A DNA stretch of 64,000 nucleotides from JACKAQ01 sp020634975 [NCBI: Calditrichia bacterium] (lineage in GTDB: Bacteria > Calditrichota > Calditrichia > RBG-13-44-9), in NCBI GenBank assembly GCA_020634975.1, contig JACKAQ010000001.1, forward strand, positions 620,001 through 684,000. The letters run 5' to 3'. Positions 46,219 through 55,231 of this stretch are shown one piece after another (positions within the stretch are counted from its first letter, which is position 1; the number at the start of each line of letters is the position of its first letter). The notes beneath the pieces were generated by a model, which was not told the DNA's origin, did no database searches, and was given only the letters and a program-made list of their open reading frames with translations. Made by a program: the position numbers and the translations under genes.

Positions 46219-47610
46219 TTATGGCTTTACAAAAACCCGATATTCCCACGGGTTAAGATCAAACTTATTATTTTGAACGGTGCGGACTTCCGACGGTTTC
46301 GCAGAAAACGGTTCGCGGAAATTACCGGAAATCGCTTCGGATAATTGAACCGATTGTTTGTCGCCGCTGAGGTTGAAAATTCCCGCAACTGCGTATTCGC
46401 CGTTTGTTCGGGTGAACGCCAGCACTGCGGCATCGTTATCACCGGCAATCCGGGCAAATGTTCCGCCGGCTTTGCCGTTCCACAGCGCTTTGTTTTCTAA
46501 ATTCAGATTTAACAATATTTTATAGATTTCAAAATAATGGTGCTCCCGCCACTCGATGGGATCTTTTTCAAAAAAATCGAGGCGTTTGTCCATCCCGGCT
46601 TCCTGTCCGTTATACACCAGCGGCATGTCGGGTACCAGTCCGGCAAGCACTGCGCAGGCTTCCGCGCCGTCGCCGAGCCGCTCAAAAACGGTGCCGTTCC
46701 AGGAATTTTCATCGTGATTGGTAGTGAATTGCATGCGATACGCATCCGCCGGATACGTCGCTTCATCAAGAATAATATGCTCCGCCAGATCGTTGGCGGT
46801 GTTTTCGCCCATCGCGACGCTGTTCAGCAAATGATGAAATTTCGAACCATAAGTCATGTCGAACGCTTCGTGCAGCTCTGCTTTTTCACCTTCGGCGAGC
46901 ATGAAAACGGGTTTGATAACATCCAGCGCCGATCGCGCAGCCCGCCAGAAATCGAGCGGCACCATCTCCGCAACATCGCAGCGGAAACCGTCAACATCAG
47001 CTTCGCGAACCCAGAATTTCAGCGCATCCAGCATCGCAGCCCGCATCGCATGATTCTCGTAATTCAGATCCACCACATCGTGCCAGTCCGCAACCGGCGG
47101 CTGCATGTTGCCGCTGCTGTCGCGGGTGAACCAGTCAGGATGTTCCGAAACCCACGGATGATCCCATGCGGTGTGGTTGGCGACCCAATCGAGGATCACA
47201 AACATGCCCGATTCGTGCGCTGCCCGCACCATATTTTTGAAATCTGCCAATGTTCCAAATTCGGGGTTGACGGCTGTGTAATTTTTGATGGAATAATAGC
47301 TGCCCAATGTGCCTTTGCGATTTTTTTCGCCGATAGGCTGGATGGGCATCAACCACAAAATTTTCACGCCCATTTCCTTTAATCGCGGCAGCGATTCCTG
47401 AAATGCGGCGATGCTACCGGATTCGGAAAACTGGCGCAAATTCACTTCGTAAATCGTGGCGTTTTGGCTCCATTCCGGCGCCTTTTTTTGGATCGCGTCC
47501 ATCGTCGTTACCGGCAAATGTGCGGTTTCGGAATCGGAGTGCGAACCGCAGGCGGAGAAAAAAACAGTTAAAAACACCGCAGAAAACACTCCATAAATAA
47601 TTATTTTCAT
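46219..47610 (-). CDS. GH13 alpha-amylase-family lipoprotein
   Basis: From the ATG at 47610 (GGAG 9 nt upstream) the protein starts with a lipoprotein signal and a lipobox at Cys21 (FFSACGS). The GH13 barrel has DWVANH, Asp212 in DGFRCDVAE, Glu240 in FMLAEGE and Asp300 in TNHDENSW, so the catalytic triad is complete. It is a compact, one-domain-plus-beta-sheet enzyme of about 463 residues. Probable role: hydrolysis of maltodextrins at the periplasmic or outer-membrane face. An in-frame GTG upstream (47625) lies before the ribosome site and is rejected. It lies between the debranching and secreted amylase genes. Confidence 0.93.
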   Translation of the reverse strand: MKIIIYGVFSAVFLTVFFSACGSHSDSETAHLPVTTMDAIQKKAPEWSQNATIYEVNLRQFSESGSIAAFQESLPRLKEMGVKILWLMPIQPIGEKNRKGTLGSYYSIKNYTAVNPEFGTLADFKNMVRAAHESGMFVILDWVANHTAWDHPWVSEHPDWFTRDSSGNMQPPVADWHDVVDLNYENHAMRAAMLDALKFWVREADVDGFRCDVAEMVPLDFWRAARSALDVIKPVFMLAEGEKAELHEAFDMTYGSKFHHLLNSVAMGENTANDLAEHIILDEATYPADAYRMQFTTNHDENSWNGTVFERLGDGAEACAVLAGLVPDMPLVYNGQEAGMDKRLDFFEKDPIEWREHHYFEIYKILLNLNLENKALWNGKAGGTFARIAGDNDAAVLAFTRTNGEYAVAGIFNLSGDKQSVQLSEAISGNFREPFSAKPSEVRTVQNNKFDLNPWEYRVFVKP

Positions 47611-47639
47611 TTTACTTATCTCCACTCACATTTCACGAT

Positions 47640-49952
47640 TTATGGCGCTTCCGCAACCCGTATTTTTTCCAGAAAATCCGGCATTTTCAACGCTTCCAGA
47701 TTCGGGTTTAGCCGGAACGTCTGGAATTTGAGATCAGCAGAGGGTTTGGGAATCGATGCGCCGGTTGGCTCAAATTGCAACGGGTTTCCGTTCAGTTCGC
47801 CACTCATTTTGACCGAATCATCCAATTTCAGGGTTATTGTTTCGCCGCTGTGGAGGGTGAAATCCGTTGCGAAAATTGCAAATTCCGGCGACAATCTCTC
47901 GATTTTCAGATTCACCGGCGATGCCAAATTTGTGCCCCAAAACGTGATCGTTTGGCTATCTGCGGCGGTTTCGATTGCAATTTCAATCTGCTCATCCCGC
48001 CCGAAATTTTGCAGAAATCGAACAGACGTCAATTTTTCCGGCAAACGCGGCGCGAAAACAATTTCCCGGCGCAGCATGTTTACCCGAACGCCGAGATAAT
48101 CCTGATAAAAATTCCGCACAAATTCCGAAACCGACCACGCCTGCGAATAGGTGCCGCTGAGTTGCAATGCGCCATTTTCGGCGAGTCCGGGCAGCACCAA
48201 TTCGGACATCGATCCGGGCATGCCTTCGTTCAAAATTTGGTCGGTTAAATTTTCGGTGAGTTCGAACGCCAGATGTTGATACCCCATTTCCACCATGCCG
48301 CCAATCACGGGTCCCGCATTCCACTGCCAGCACAATCCGTTGTGATACGCCGCGTCGAAATGATAAATTTGGTCATGATGATACGGGTGAAAATATCGAT
48401 CATTTTGCGACAGCGAGGCAACACCATACGGATAAGTCAGCTCGGAAACCACCTGCCGCACAACACCGGATTTTACATCTGAATCGATAAGATTTTCCGT
48501 TTGCGGAATGGTCAGCGCGAACATCTGGTTCGGGCGAATCTGCACATCCGGCGAATCGTCCGGATTGATGTGGTCGTACAGCACATTGCCCACCGGATTG
48601 CGGAAGTATTTGTTAAAACTAAGTTTAACTTGTTCTGCAAGCGCATGCCACTCATCGGAAAGTTGTTTTTCGCCCAACACATCCGCGAGTGCGGCACTCA
48701 CTTTCAGTTGGTTAAACCAGAGCGCCTGAATATCCACCGCGCGATCGCCGCGTGGTGACCAGGCTTGGTTGCCGCGAATTTTTGCGTCCATCCATGTGTC
48801 GGCGTTGGCGTGGGACATCAGCCCGTTTTGGTCGAGAAAATTTTGTTTGGCACCTGAAATTGCCCACTGGATAACGGGAAAAATCTGCCGCGCAAACGCC
48901 GTATCGCCGGTGAAAAATACGTATTCGGCGATCTCGCGAATCAGCCAGGGCGTGCCGTCGGTGGTGTTGTAAATAATATCGTCCGGCGAATTTACCCGGT
49001 TGGGCACCCGCCCGAACAACTCATTTTGCGGATCGGTAATTTGGTAATCGCTAAAGCTGCGGATGATGTCTGCCGCATCGGCAAATTGCCCGGTCACCAG
49101 CGAGATTCCCGGCAACGCAATAAAGGTGTCGCGTCCCCAACTTTGGTTGAACCACGGCAAACCCGCCCAAATGCCTTTGCCAAATTGCTGCACAACCAGC
49201 TCGTTTCCGGCAATTTTTGCCCAATTCAGGGCTTTGTCATATTGCGGATCGTTGGTCTGGAACCAGGATTTTTGGAGCAATCGGGCAATTTCCTGCTTCC
49301 GTTTGGCGATCGATTGTTCCGGCGCTGCGCCAATTTCCCGGATTTTTTGCGCCAGTTCCGCTTTGTTTTCGCCGAATAAAAATACGATATCTGCATGCGC
49401 CGCTTTCTCCGAAACCCATTTTTGGCGAATGAAATGTGCGGGATTTAACGGTTCCGGCACTGTTCCGGCATCGGTTGTTGCGGGCAGCCAATTGCCGTTG
49501 GCAGCGGAATAAACGCCCATCCAGTATTTGCTGGCGCGATGTTTCGCGAATAACAGTTGTGGAAATTCAGATGTGTCAACCACCATATTTTCAACAGGAT
49601 AGCCCACAAACGGCTGCACTTCCCAAGCGACCGGCGTCGAGCTGTTCAGCGAAACAATCATCCCCATTTGCCCGGAAAGCACGGTAATGGTTTCCGTTGC
49701 GTCGGATGAAAACCTGTGCTGAATTTGGTGGGGCAGCATGCGCACATTTTCAGCAGATTTGCGATTGAGCAACGCACCGTCCGCACTCACCAAAATATCG
49801 CGCAGCTCGCGATTGCCATCGATATTGAATCCACCATTTGCATTGTAGCCAAAGGTTTGCCCTTCCCAAAATCCGCCCACGCGATCGGTAAATGCATACA
49901 CCCGCGATTCTGCATTTGGCAAATCGATGGCAAGTTGCGCAAAATAACGCAT
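47640..49952 (-). CDS. Glycogen-debranching-type amylo-alpha-1,6-glucosidase (main frame)
   Basis: This 770-residue frame encodes an N-terminal beta-sandwich (about 1-225) and an (alpha/alpha)6 domain of the GDE_C/GH133 type. The hallmark WFNQSWGRDTFIALPG lies at 267-282, followed by DGTPWLIREIAEYVFFTGD. This family removes alpha-1,6 branches from glycogen or amylopectin oligosaccharides. The frame starts at an ATG without a ribosome site and has an in-frame stop 6 codons upstream. A lipoprotein signal peptide with ribosome-site context lies directly upstream in another frame, so the true N-terminus has been split off by a frameshift within about 15 nt (49950-49972). The body is intact. Confidence 0.85.
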   Translation of the reverse strand: MRYFAQLAIDLPNAESRVYAFTDRVGGFWEGQTFGYNANGGFNIDGNRELRDILVSADGALLNRKSAENVRMLPHQIQHRFSSDATETITVLSGQMGMIVSLNSSTPVAWEVQPFVGYPVENMVVDTSEFPQLLFAKHRASKYWMGVYSAANGNWLPATTDAGTVPEPLNPAHFIRQKWVSEKAAHADIVFLFGENKAELAQKIREIGAAPEQSIAKRKQEIARLLQKSWFQTNDPQYDKALNWAKIAGNELVVQQFGKGIWAGLPWFNQSWGRDTFIALPGISLVTGQFADAADIIRSFSDYQITDPQNELFGRVPNRVNSPDDIIYNTTDGTPWLIREIAEYVFFTGDTAFARQIFPVIQWAISGAKQNFLDQNGLMSHANADTWMDAKIRGNQAWSPRGDRAVDIQALWFNQLKVSAALADVLGEKQLSDEWHALAEQVKLSFNKYFRNPVGNVLYDHINPDDSPDVQIRPNQMFALTIPQTENLIDSDVKSGVVRQVVSELTYPYGVASLSQNDRYFHPYHHDQIYHFDAAYHNGLCWQWNAGPVIGGMVEMGYQHLAFELTENLTDQILNEGMPGSMSELVLPGLAENGALQLSGTYSQAWSVSEFVRNFYQDYLGVRVNMLRREIVFAPRLPEKLTSVRFLQNFGRDEQIEIAIETAADSQTITFWGTNLASPVNLKIERLSPEFAIFATDFTLHSGETITLKLDDSVKMSGELNGNPLQFEPTGASIPKPSADLKFQTFRLNPNLEALKMPDFLEKIRVAEAP

Positions 49953-50076
49953 CTGCGGTTGGCAGTTTCATCGGTGTTTTCCCGCCGGAATTTGTGCAAC
50001 TGAGCGCCAGCGCAATCATAAAAATTACGCAAGTAAGCCTTTTTGGACTATTTTTTTTTGTAAACAGATGTTTCAT
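49953..50076 (-). pseudogene. Out-of-frame lipoprotein signal of the debranching-enzyme gene
   Basis: Starting at ATG 50076 the frame reads MKHLFTKKNSPKRLTC and continues into a hydrophobic stretch and a lipobox at Cys27 (IALALSCTNSGGKT). It then runs on in the wrong frame past the start of the debranching domain. Joined by a one- or two-base correction near the ATG at 49952, the two would give a normal lipoprotein enzyme. A nine-T/A homopolymer (50051-50059) lies within this piece but upstream of the break. Confidence 0.75.
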
Positions 50077-50231
50077 TCGATGATCATTTTTTGTGTAAGT
50101 AGTTGTATAAAAACAACTTGGGATTAGCACATCATGCCCGTTGTTTTTATCGGGCATCCAAACATTGAAATTTATAGATTCCCGCTTAAAGATTGCGGAA
50201 ATGACATCTGCACGGTAATTCTGCCCCAAAA

Positions 50232-52292
50232 CTATTTTTTGGGCGACAAATTTTTCACATCCGCCGCACTTGCCGGACGAAACCGAATTGCCTGACCACC
50301 GCCGGGCGCCAATCGCAGTTGCAGGGTTGTTTGGCTGTCCACCAGTTGTTTCACAATTTCATAATCGTACGGTTTGGTTTGCCAATCTGCGGTTTTTGCA
50401 TCGCGGTAAATTTCCGCAACATATTTTTTGGCGGGATCGAGAAAACTGAGGTTTGCCGCCAATATTCGCCCATTTTCATCGGTGATGCTGCCGAGATACC
50501 AATCTTCGCTGTTGCGATCTTTCCGCACGGTGGTGATGTAATCGCCGATGCGGGCGTTCAGCACGCGGGTATCTTCCCAATCGCAAGGCACATCTTTTAT
50601 AAATTGGAAGGCATCTGGTCGCGCATCGTAATTTTGCGGCAAATCCGCAGCCATTTGCAGCGGGCTGTAAAACACCACGTATAACGCCAACTGCTGCATC
50701 AGCGTGCAGTTGATGCGATTGTTCGGACGAGCTTCTTCAAACAGCAAATCGAAAATGCCTGGCGTATAATCCATCGGTCCGCTGAGCAAACGGGTAAACG
50801 GCAAAATGACAACGTGATCGGGCGGATTGCCGCCTTCTCCGCCCCATGCATTAAATTCCTGACCGCGAGCGCCTTCCCGGCTGAGCAAATTGGGATAAGT
50901 CCGGCGAATGCCGGTATCCTTGATCGGCTCGTGAATGTTGAGCATTATCTGGTGTTTGGCAGCTTCTTCCACGGTTTTTTGATAATGGCGAACCATAAAT
51001 TGACCGTGATGCCATTCCCGTTGCACGTTGCCGTTTTCATCCAGCCGCTCAATTTCTCTGCCATGCCGGACGTATCCGGTTTTTACAGCTCTAACACCCA
51101 GTTTTTGATAATACTTATATGCATCGCTCAACTGCTTTTCGTAATTCAAAATGCTGCCGCCGGTTTCGTGATGACCGATCAGCCGAACGCCGTTTTTCTG
51201 CGCGTACGCGGATAATGCGTTGATATCAAAATCCGGATACGGTTGGGTAAACAAAAATTTGTTGGCATTGGCAACCCAGTCGCCGTCCCAACCGACATTC
51301 CAACCTTCCACCAGCACACCGCTGAAGCCGTTTTTCGCTGCGAAATCGATGTAACGCATTGTATTTGCTGTGGTTGCGCCATGTTTTTCACCGGAGCCCC
51401 AACTGGATACATCGAGGTGCATTTCCCACCAGATGCCCACATATTTACCCGGTTTGATCCAGGAAATATCCGTCAGTTTGTTGGGTTCGTTCAAATTTAA
51501 AATGAGATACGAAGTGATCAACCCGCCTGGGGTGTCGGCAATCTGAATGGTTCGCCACGGCGAGCGCATCGGTGCGGCGGATTTTACTTTCACGCCATCC
51601 GACCACGGCACCAAATCCGCTTCCAGAACGTTCTCGTTGTTGACTGCCAACGTCATGCTGGCGTAGTCGAACAGCGCCGCTTCGTGAAAACTGAGATACA
51701 GCCCGTCAGCGGTTTCCATCGTCACCGGCGTGTGCACCGTGTCCATTTGCGAAACGGGCGTGTGGTGATACAAATATTCGTAACGGTTCCATTGATAGGC
51801 GGGAATCCACCAGGCATCGTGATCGCCGGTGAGGGCAAATTCGGTCACTTCGTCGCTGATTTCGAAGGATTGGAAATTGGGCTGTTCGGGGATTTCGTAC
51901 CGGAAACCCACGCCGTCATCAAATACGCGAAACTCGATGATCAGCTGTCGCGCTGGCGCAGCGATTTCCTGAAGTTCAATTCGTAAAGCGTTGTAATTAT
52001 TGCGGATATCTTTTTTTTCGCCCCACGGCTGTGTCCACGTTTCGTCAAATGAGGTTTGATTTGAAGCGGCAATTTGGAAATTTCCGGTCATTTCCGGCGC
52101 GTTGCGAAATTTGAAACCGAGCCGCGACGGACGAATCACTTCCCCGCCCAATCGTGAAATACTGTATCGCGGTTCGCCGTTTTCCAGCGAAAAATTCACC
52201 TGCAACACATCTCCGGGCGAGCTAACCTGAATGGCTTGTGCGAACAACATTACGGGTAAAGCAAAGAGAAAAAATGTTAGTTTTTTGAGCAT
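50232..52292 (-). CDS. susB: GH97 alpha-glucosidase (SusB-like)
   Basis: This enzyme has a signal peptide (LFFLFALPVMLFAQA region), an N-terminal beta-sandwich, a GH97 (beta/alpha)8 barrel with GVLVEGWNVGWDGDW and a C-terminal beta domain. The glutamates of HHETGG, HEPIKDTG and REGARGQE are present. The last three are spaced 18 and 6 residues apart, which matches my memory of SusB Glu508, Glu526 and Glu532. It should be an inverting alpha-glucosidase releasing glucose from maltodextrins in the periplasm. AAAGGTG lies about 5 nt before the ATG at 52292; an ATG at 52325 is upstream of it and less likely. It directly follows the trmB-like regulator gene. Confidence 0.93.
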   Translation of the reverse strand: MLKKLTFFLFALPVMLFAQAIQVSSPGDVLQVNFSLENGEPRYSISRLGGEVIRPSRLGFKFRNAPEMTGNFQIAASNQTSFDETWTQPWGEKKDIRNNYNALRIELQEIAAPARQLIIEFRVFDDGVGFRYEIPEQPNFQSFEISDEVTEFALTGDHDAWWIPAYQWNRYEYLYHHTPVSQMDTVHTPVTMETADGLYLSFHEAALFDYASMTLAVNNENVLEADLVPWSDGVKVKSAAPMRSPWRTIQIADTPGGLITSYLILNLNEPNKLTDISWIKPGKYVGIWWEMHLDVSSWGSGEKHGATTANTMRYIDFAAKNGFSGVLVEGWNVGWDGDWVANANKFLFTQPYPDFDINALSAYAQKNGVRLIGHHETGGSILNYEKQLSDAYKYYQKLGVRAVKTGYVRHGREIERLDENGNVQREWHHGQFMVRHYQKTVEEAAKHQIMLNIHEPIKDTGIRRTYPNLLSREGARGQEFNAWGGEGGNPPDHVVILPFTRLLSGPMDYTPGIFDLLFEEARPNNRINCTLMQQLALYVVFYSPLQMAADLPQNYDARPDAFQFIKDVPCDWEDTRVLNARIGDYITTVRKDRNSEDWYLGSITDENGRILAANLSFLDPAKKYVAEIYRDAKTADWQTKPYDYEIVKQLVDSQTTLQLRLAPGGGQAIRFRPASAADVKNLSPKK

Positions 52293-52336
52293 GACGGCAC
52301 CTTTTGGGGGGGTGTTTTTCAACATTAAGTTGCGGA

Positions 52337-53257
52337 TTATTTACCGTTTTTCACATCGTCGTAAGCGTCGGAACGGGAAGCTGCGGGAATGGGATGAAAT
52401 ACGTTTTCGCCGCTCTCGTTGGCGCTGGCGTTGAGAATGGGGTTGTCCGGAAATTTTTTGCGGAGCAATTCGCCCAAAAAGTCCAGTTCGCCGGGTTGCT
52501 TTTCGATTACGGCTTCGCTCACATCTTTGCCCATTCGCAGTCCAAACAATGTAATATCCAAAATAACGTGATTTGCGGCAATCATAACGATGGCTGTGTT
52601 GGTGGTCCAGGCTACTTTTTTGGGAAATTCTTTATTTGCTTCGCCCATCAGCAATTCTTCCATATCGCGAACGAGGATGATTTTGTGATCCCACACTTTG
52701 CCGAGATCTTCCTCATCCAGTCCATAACTATACACCAACCCAAAATCCACTGTTTTGATAAACGAAAAAATAACGACCTTTACGCCGCGATTAACCGCAT
52801 CTTTCAATTCATCTTTCAACGCCTGAATTTCCCGGTCCCAGGTGGAAAGATACACCTCTTTTGTGGCGGCTTTGATCATCTCTTTCGCCTTCAAAATCAT
52901 GTTGGCATAACCGGTGATGTTCCACAAATTTTCCGTTTCGATTTCCACTTCCAGCTCGGAAACGCTGTCGTAAAATTCGCTGATCTGGCTTTTGTAACGA
53001 TTTTCCAGCAATTCAACAAATCGTTCGGGACGCAGCGGCACGTATTTTTCCGGTTTGCTGGAAATGGCGTTTACCGCGCCGAAATTTTCCAATCGCTGGA
53101 TAACATCATAAATTGCTGAACGGGGCACGCCGCTTTTTTTGCTGATTTCATATCGGGTTGCCGGAAAATTTTGCAGCAGACAAATGTATGCCTTTGCCTC
53201 ATATAACGTAAAGCCCAAAGACGTCATTTTTCGGGCAATTTTTTCTAACATTTTCAC
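52337..53257 (-). CDS. TrmB-family sugar-responsive transcriptional regulator
   Basis: The 306-residue protein has an N-terminal winged helix (about 10-75; ATRYEISKKSGVPRSAIYDV). A coiled segment follows (about 78-105), then a PLD-like effector domain (about 110-250; VYLSTWDREIQALKDELKDA). TrmB proteins are best known from Thermococcus and relatives, where they bind maltose, trehalose or glucose and control sugar ABC operons. Lying between malG and the GH97 gene, it is almost certainly the local regulator. The disordered C-terminal 40 residues are unusual. A TTTTCAACAAC direct repeat lies 27-55 bp upstream and could be its own operator. Confidence 0.88.
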   Translation of the reverse strand: MKMLEKIARKMTSLGFTLYEAKAYICLLQNFPATRYEISKKSGVPRSAIYDVIQRLENFGAVNAISSKPEKYVPLRPERFVELLENRYKSQISEFYDSVSELEVEIETENLWNITGYANMILKAKEMIKAATKEVYLSTWDREIQALKDELKDAVNRGVKVVIFSFIKTVDFGLVYSYGLDEEDLGKVWDHKIILVRDMEELLMGEANKEFPKKVAWTTNTAIVMIAANHVILDITLFGLRMGKDVSEAVIEKQPGELDFLGELLRKKFPDNPILNASANESGENVFHPIPAASRSDAYDDVKNGK

Positions 53258-53283
53258 ACACCTCTGACATTCAATTCAATAAA

Positions 53284-53312
53284 TTTTCAACAACTATTTG
53301 TTTTTCAACAAC
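53284..53312. repeat. Direct repeat TTTTCAACAAC x2 upstream of the TrmB gene
   Basis: Two exact 11-bp copies (53284-53294 and 53302-53312) have an 18-bp period in the short malG-trmB spacer. They lie 27-55 bp before the regulator's start and just after the malG stop. They may be an operator, or belong to a motif seen after several stop codons in the window. Confidence 0.4.
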
Positions 53313-54206
53313 TTATCCTTTTACACTGCCGAGCGTTAAACCGGAAATGAGGAAGCGGCTGAGGAACAAAAACAGCGCGACCACCGGCATGCTCACCACT
53401 ATTGCACCGGCGGAATACAATCCCCATGTGGCTTCCATGGTTGCCTGGAAGCTTTTTAATCCCAACGGCAGAGTAAAATAATCCGTATTTTGAATGAGCA
53501 CCACTGCCACCAGATATTCCGAATACGCCGTCATAAACGAGAACAGCGCCGTAATCGCCAGTGCCGGTAGCGCCAGCGGTAAAATAATTACCCAAAATGT
53601 ATATAGCGGCGATGCGCCGTCGATCATCGCGGCTTCTTCCAAACTGTATGGAATGGTGTCGTAATAACCTTTCATTTGCCAAATGGTGAATGGCAGCGCC
53701 GTTGCCGAATAGGCGATAATTAATCCCAAAAACGAATCATACAGCTGCATTTTGATAAGCAAAATAAACAGCGGCAGCAGCAACATACTCACCGGGAACA
53801 TTTGGGTGGTGATGATGGCAATCATCGCGCCGTTACGCCCGGGGAAACGGAATCGCGAAAAGGCGTAACCGGCAGTTGTCGCGAGCCCGACACCGATGAT
53901 GGTTACCACAATTGAAATGAACAGGCTGTTGCCCAGCCAGATCAAAAAATCGGTATCCCAAAACAGTTTGACGTATGAGGAAATTGTTGCGCCGTCCGGG
54001 ATGATTTCCAGCGAACGGGTGAGCAGGCGTCCTTCCGGTCGCAGCGAAATGGAAAACACCCGCAACACCGGATAAATGGAAAACGCTGCAAAAATGGTCA
54101 GCACCGCATACGCGCCAATTTGCCCTTTGAGTGATAACGATCGTGGATTTCTCATATTTCTGCCCGATTTTTCTTTCATTTTACCGGCACGTTCCGCCGT
54201 GCCCAA
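53313..54206 (-). CDS. malG: Maltose/maltodextrin ABC permease, MalG-like
   Basis: The 297-residue inner-membrane protein has about six membrane segments. The MalG EAA motif is EEAAMIDGASPLYTFWVIIL, the site that binds the ATPase. A binding-protein-dependent permease pattern is clear, and length matches the family. The start is uncertain: MGTAERAGK at 54206 uses a rare codon, and ATGs at codons 10 and 18 are alternatives. It follows malF by 34 bp. It forms the channel with MalF. Confidence 0.94.
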   Translation of the reverse strand: MGTAERAGKMKEKSGRNMRNPRSLSLKGQIGAYAVLTIFAAFSIYPVLRVFSISLRPEGRLLTRSLEIIPDGATISSYVKLFWDTDFLIWLGNSLFISIVVTIIGVGLATTAGYAFSRFRFPGRNGAMIAIITTQMFPVSMLLLPLFILLIKMQLYDSFLGLIIAYSATALPFTIWQMKGYYDTIPYSLEEAAMIDGASPLYTFWVIILPLALPALAITALFSFMTAYSEYLVAVVLIQNTDYFTLPLGLKSFQATMEATWGLYSAGAIVVSMPVVALFLFLSRFLISGLTLGSVKG

Positions 54207-54240
54207 AAATTTATCCTTTATCCTTAACCCTTTATCCTAC

Positions 54241-55140
54241 TCACTGATGCACATTATCCGTTGCGCTGGTGCGTTTGATGAACTTCCAGCTAAACAGGAA
54301 CAGGATCAGGAAAATGATAATTGAAAACGATGCGGCATAGCCCATCCGGTAATAGAAAAATGCCGCGCGATACACCCAGCTCACCAAAATGTGGGTGGTT
54401 TCGGACGGTTCGCCGCCGTTGCTCACCAGCCAAACAACGTTGAAATTGTTGAAGGTCCAGATCACGCCGAGCGTGATTGCGGGAACCATCACCGGTTTGA
54501 GCATCGGCATGGTAATGTTGCGAAATTTCTGCCACGGCGTTGCACCGTCTATATCCGCAGCTTCGTAGAGCGCATCGGGAATACTTTGCAATCCGCCCAA
54601 CGCCACAATCATCATAAATGGAAAACCGAGCCAGATATTGGTGATCAAACACGCTGCAAACGCGCCCCATTCGGTGGAAAGCCAGGAAACCTGGGTGCCG
54701 AACAGTCCGTCCAAAATCAGGTTGACTGCGCCGTATTCGGAGTTGAACATGCCGCGCCAGGTGAGCGCGGTGATGTATTGCGGCACTGCCCACGGTAAAA
54801 TCAGCAGCGTGCGGAAAAAGGTTTTCCCTTTCAAATCTTTATTGAGAATGACCGCCAGAAACACGCCGATGCCTACATGGAAAATCAGGTTAAGTACCGT
54901 CCACAGCACGGTTTTGTAAAGAAACCACCAGAATGTGGATTCCTTCAACACCAGCAAATAGTTACCCAACCCTTTCAACTGCCAATCGTGAAAGTTGGTT
55001 AAGTTCATATTTGAAAAGGAGATAACCAGATTATAAATAAAGGGATAGAACACCACCAGTCCCATCATAAAAAACGCGGGGAACAGGAACATGTAAGCCA
55101 GTCTGGTGTTACTGCCGTATTTCGATGCCGTTGCTGCCAC
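54241..55140 (-). CDS. malF: Maltose/maltodextrin ABC permease, MalF-like
   Basis: The 299-residue protein has about six membrane segments and the EAA motif YEAADIDGATPWQKFRNIT. It belongs to the MalF/UgpA permease family without the large periplasmic P2 domain of E. coli MalF. It lies between malE and malG in the classical order. With MalG it forms the translocation channel for maltodextrins delivered by MalE. Confidence 0.94.
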   Translation of the reverse strand: MAATASKYGSNTRLAYMFLFPAFFMMGLVVFYPFIYNLVISFSNMNLTNFHDWQLKGLGNYLLVLKESTFWWFLYKTVLWTVLNLIFHVGIGVFLAVILNKDLKGKTFFRTLLILPWAVPQYITALTWRGMFNSEYGAVNLILDGLFGTQVSWLSTEWGAFAACLITNIWLGFPFMMIVALGGLQSIPDALYEAADIDGATPWQKFRNITMPMLKPVMVPAITLGVIWTFNNFNVVWLVSNGGEPSETTHILVSWVYRAAFFYYRMGYAASFSIIIFLILFLFSWKFIKRTSATDNVHQ

Positions 55141-55189
55141 AGTTTTCTCGTCTGTTTATTTATAAAAAATAAATTTTTAATCGCAGATT

Positions 55190-55215
55190 TTAAGGCGATT
55201 CGTGAAGCGCCTTTG
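55190..55215 (-). repeat. Stem-loop in the malE-malF spacer
   Basis: AAGGCG (55192-55197) and CGCCTT (55208-55213) pair around a 10-nt loop. On the minus strand no T-run follows directly, so read-through into malF is expected. A structure at this position could stabilise the malE message, as REP elements do in E. coli; that is inference. Confidence 0.4.
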
Positions 55216-55231
55216 CGTTTTCCGTTTTTTC

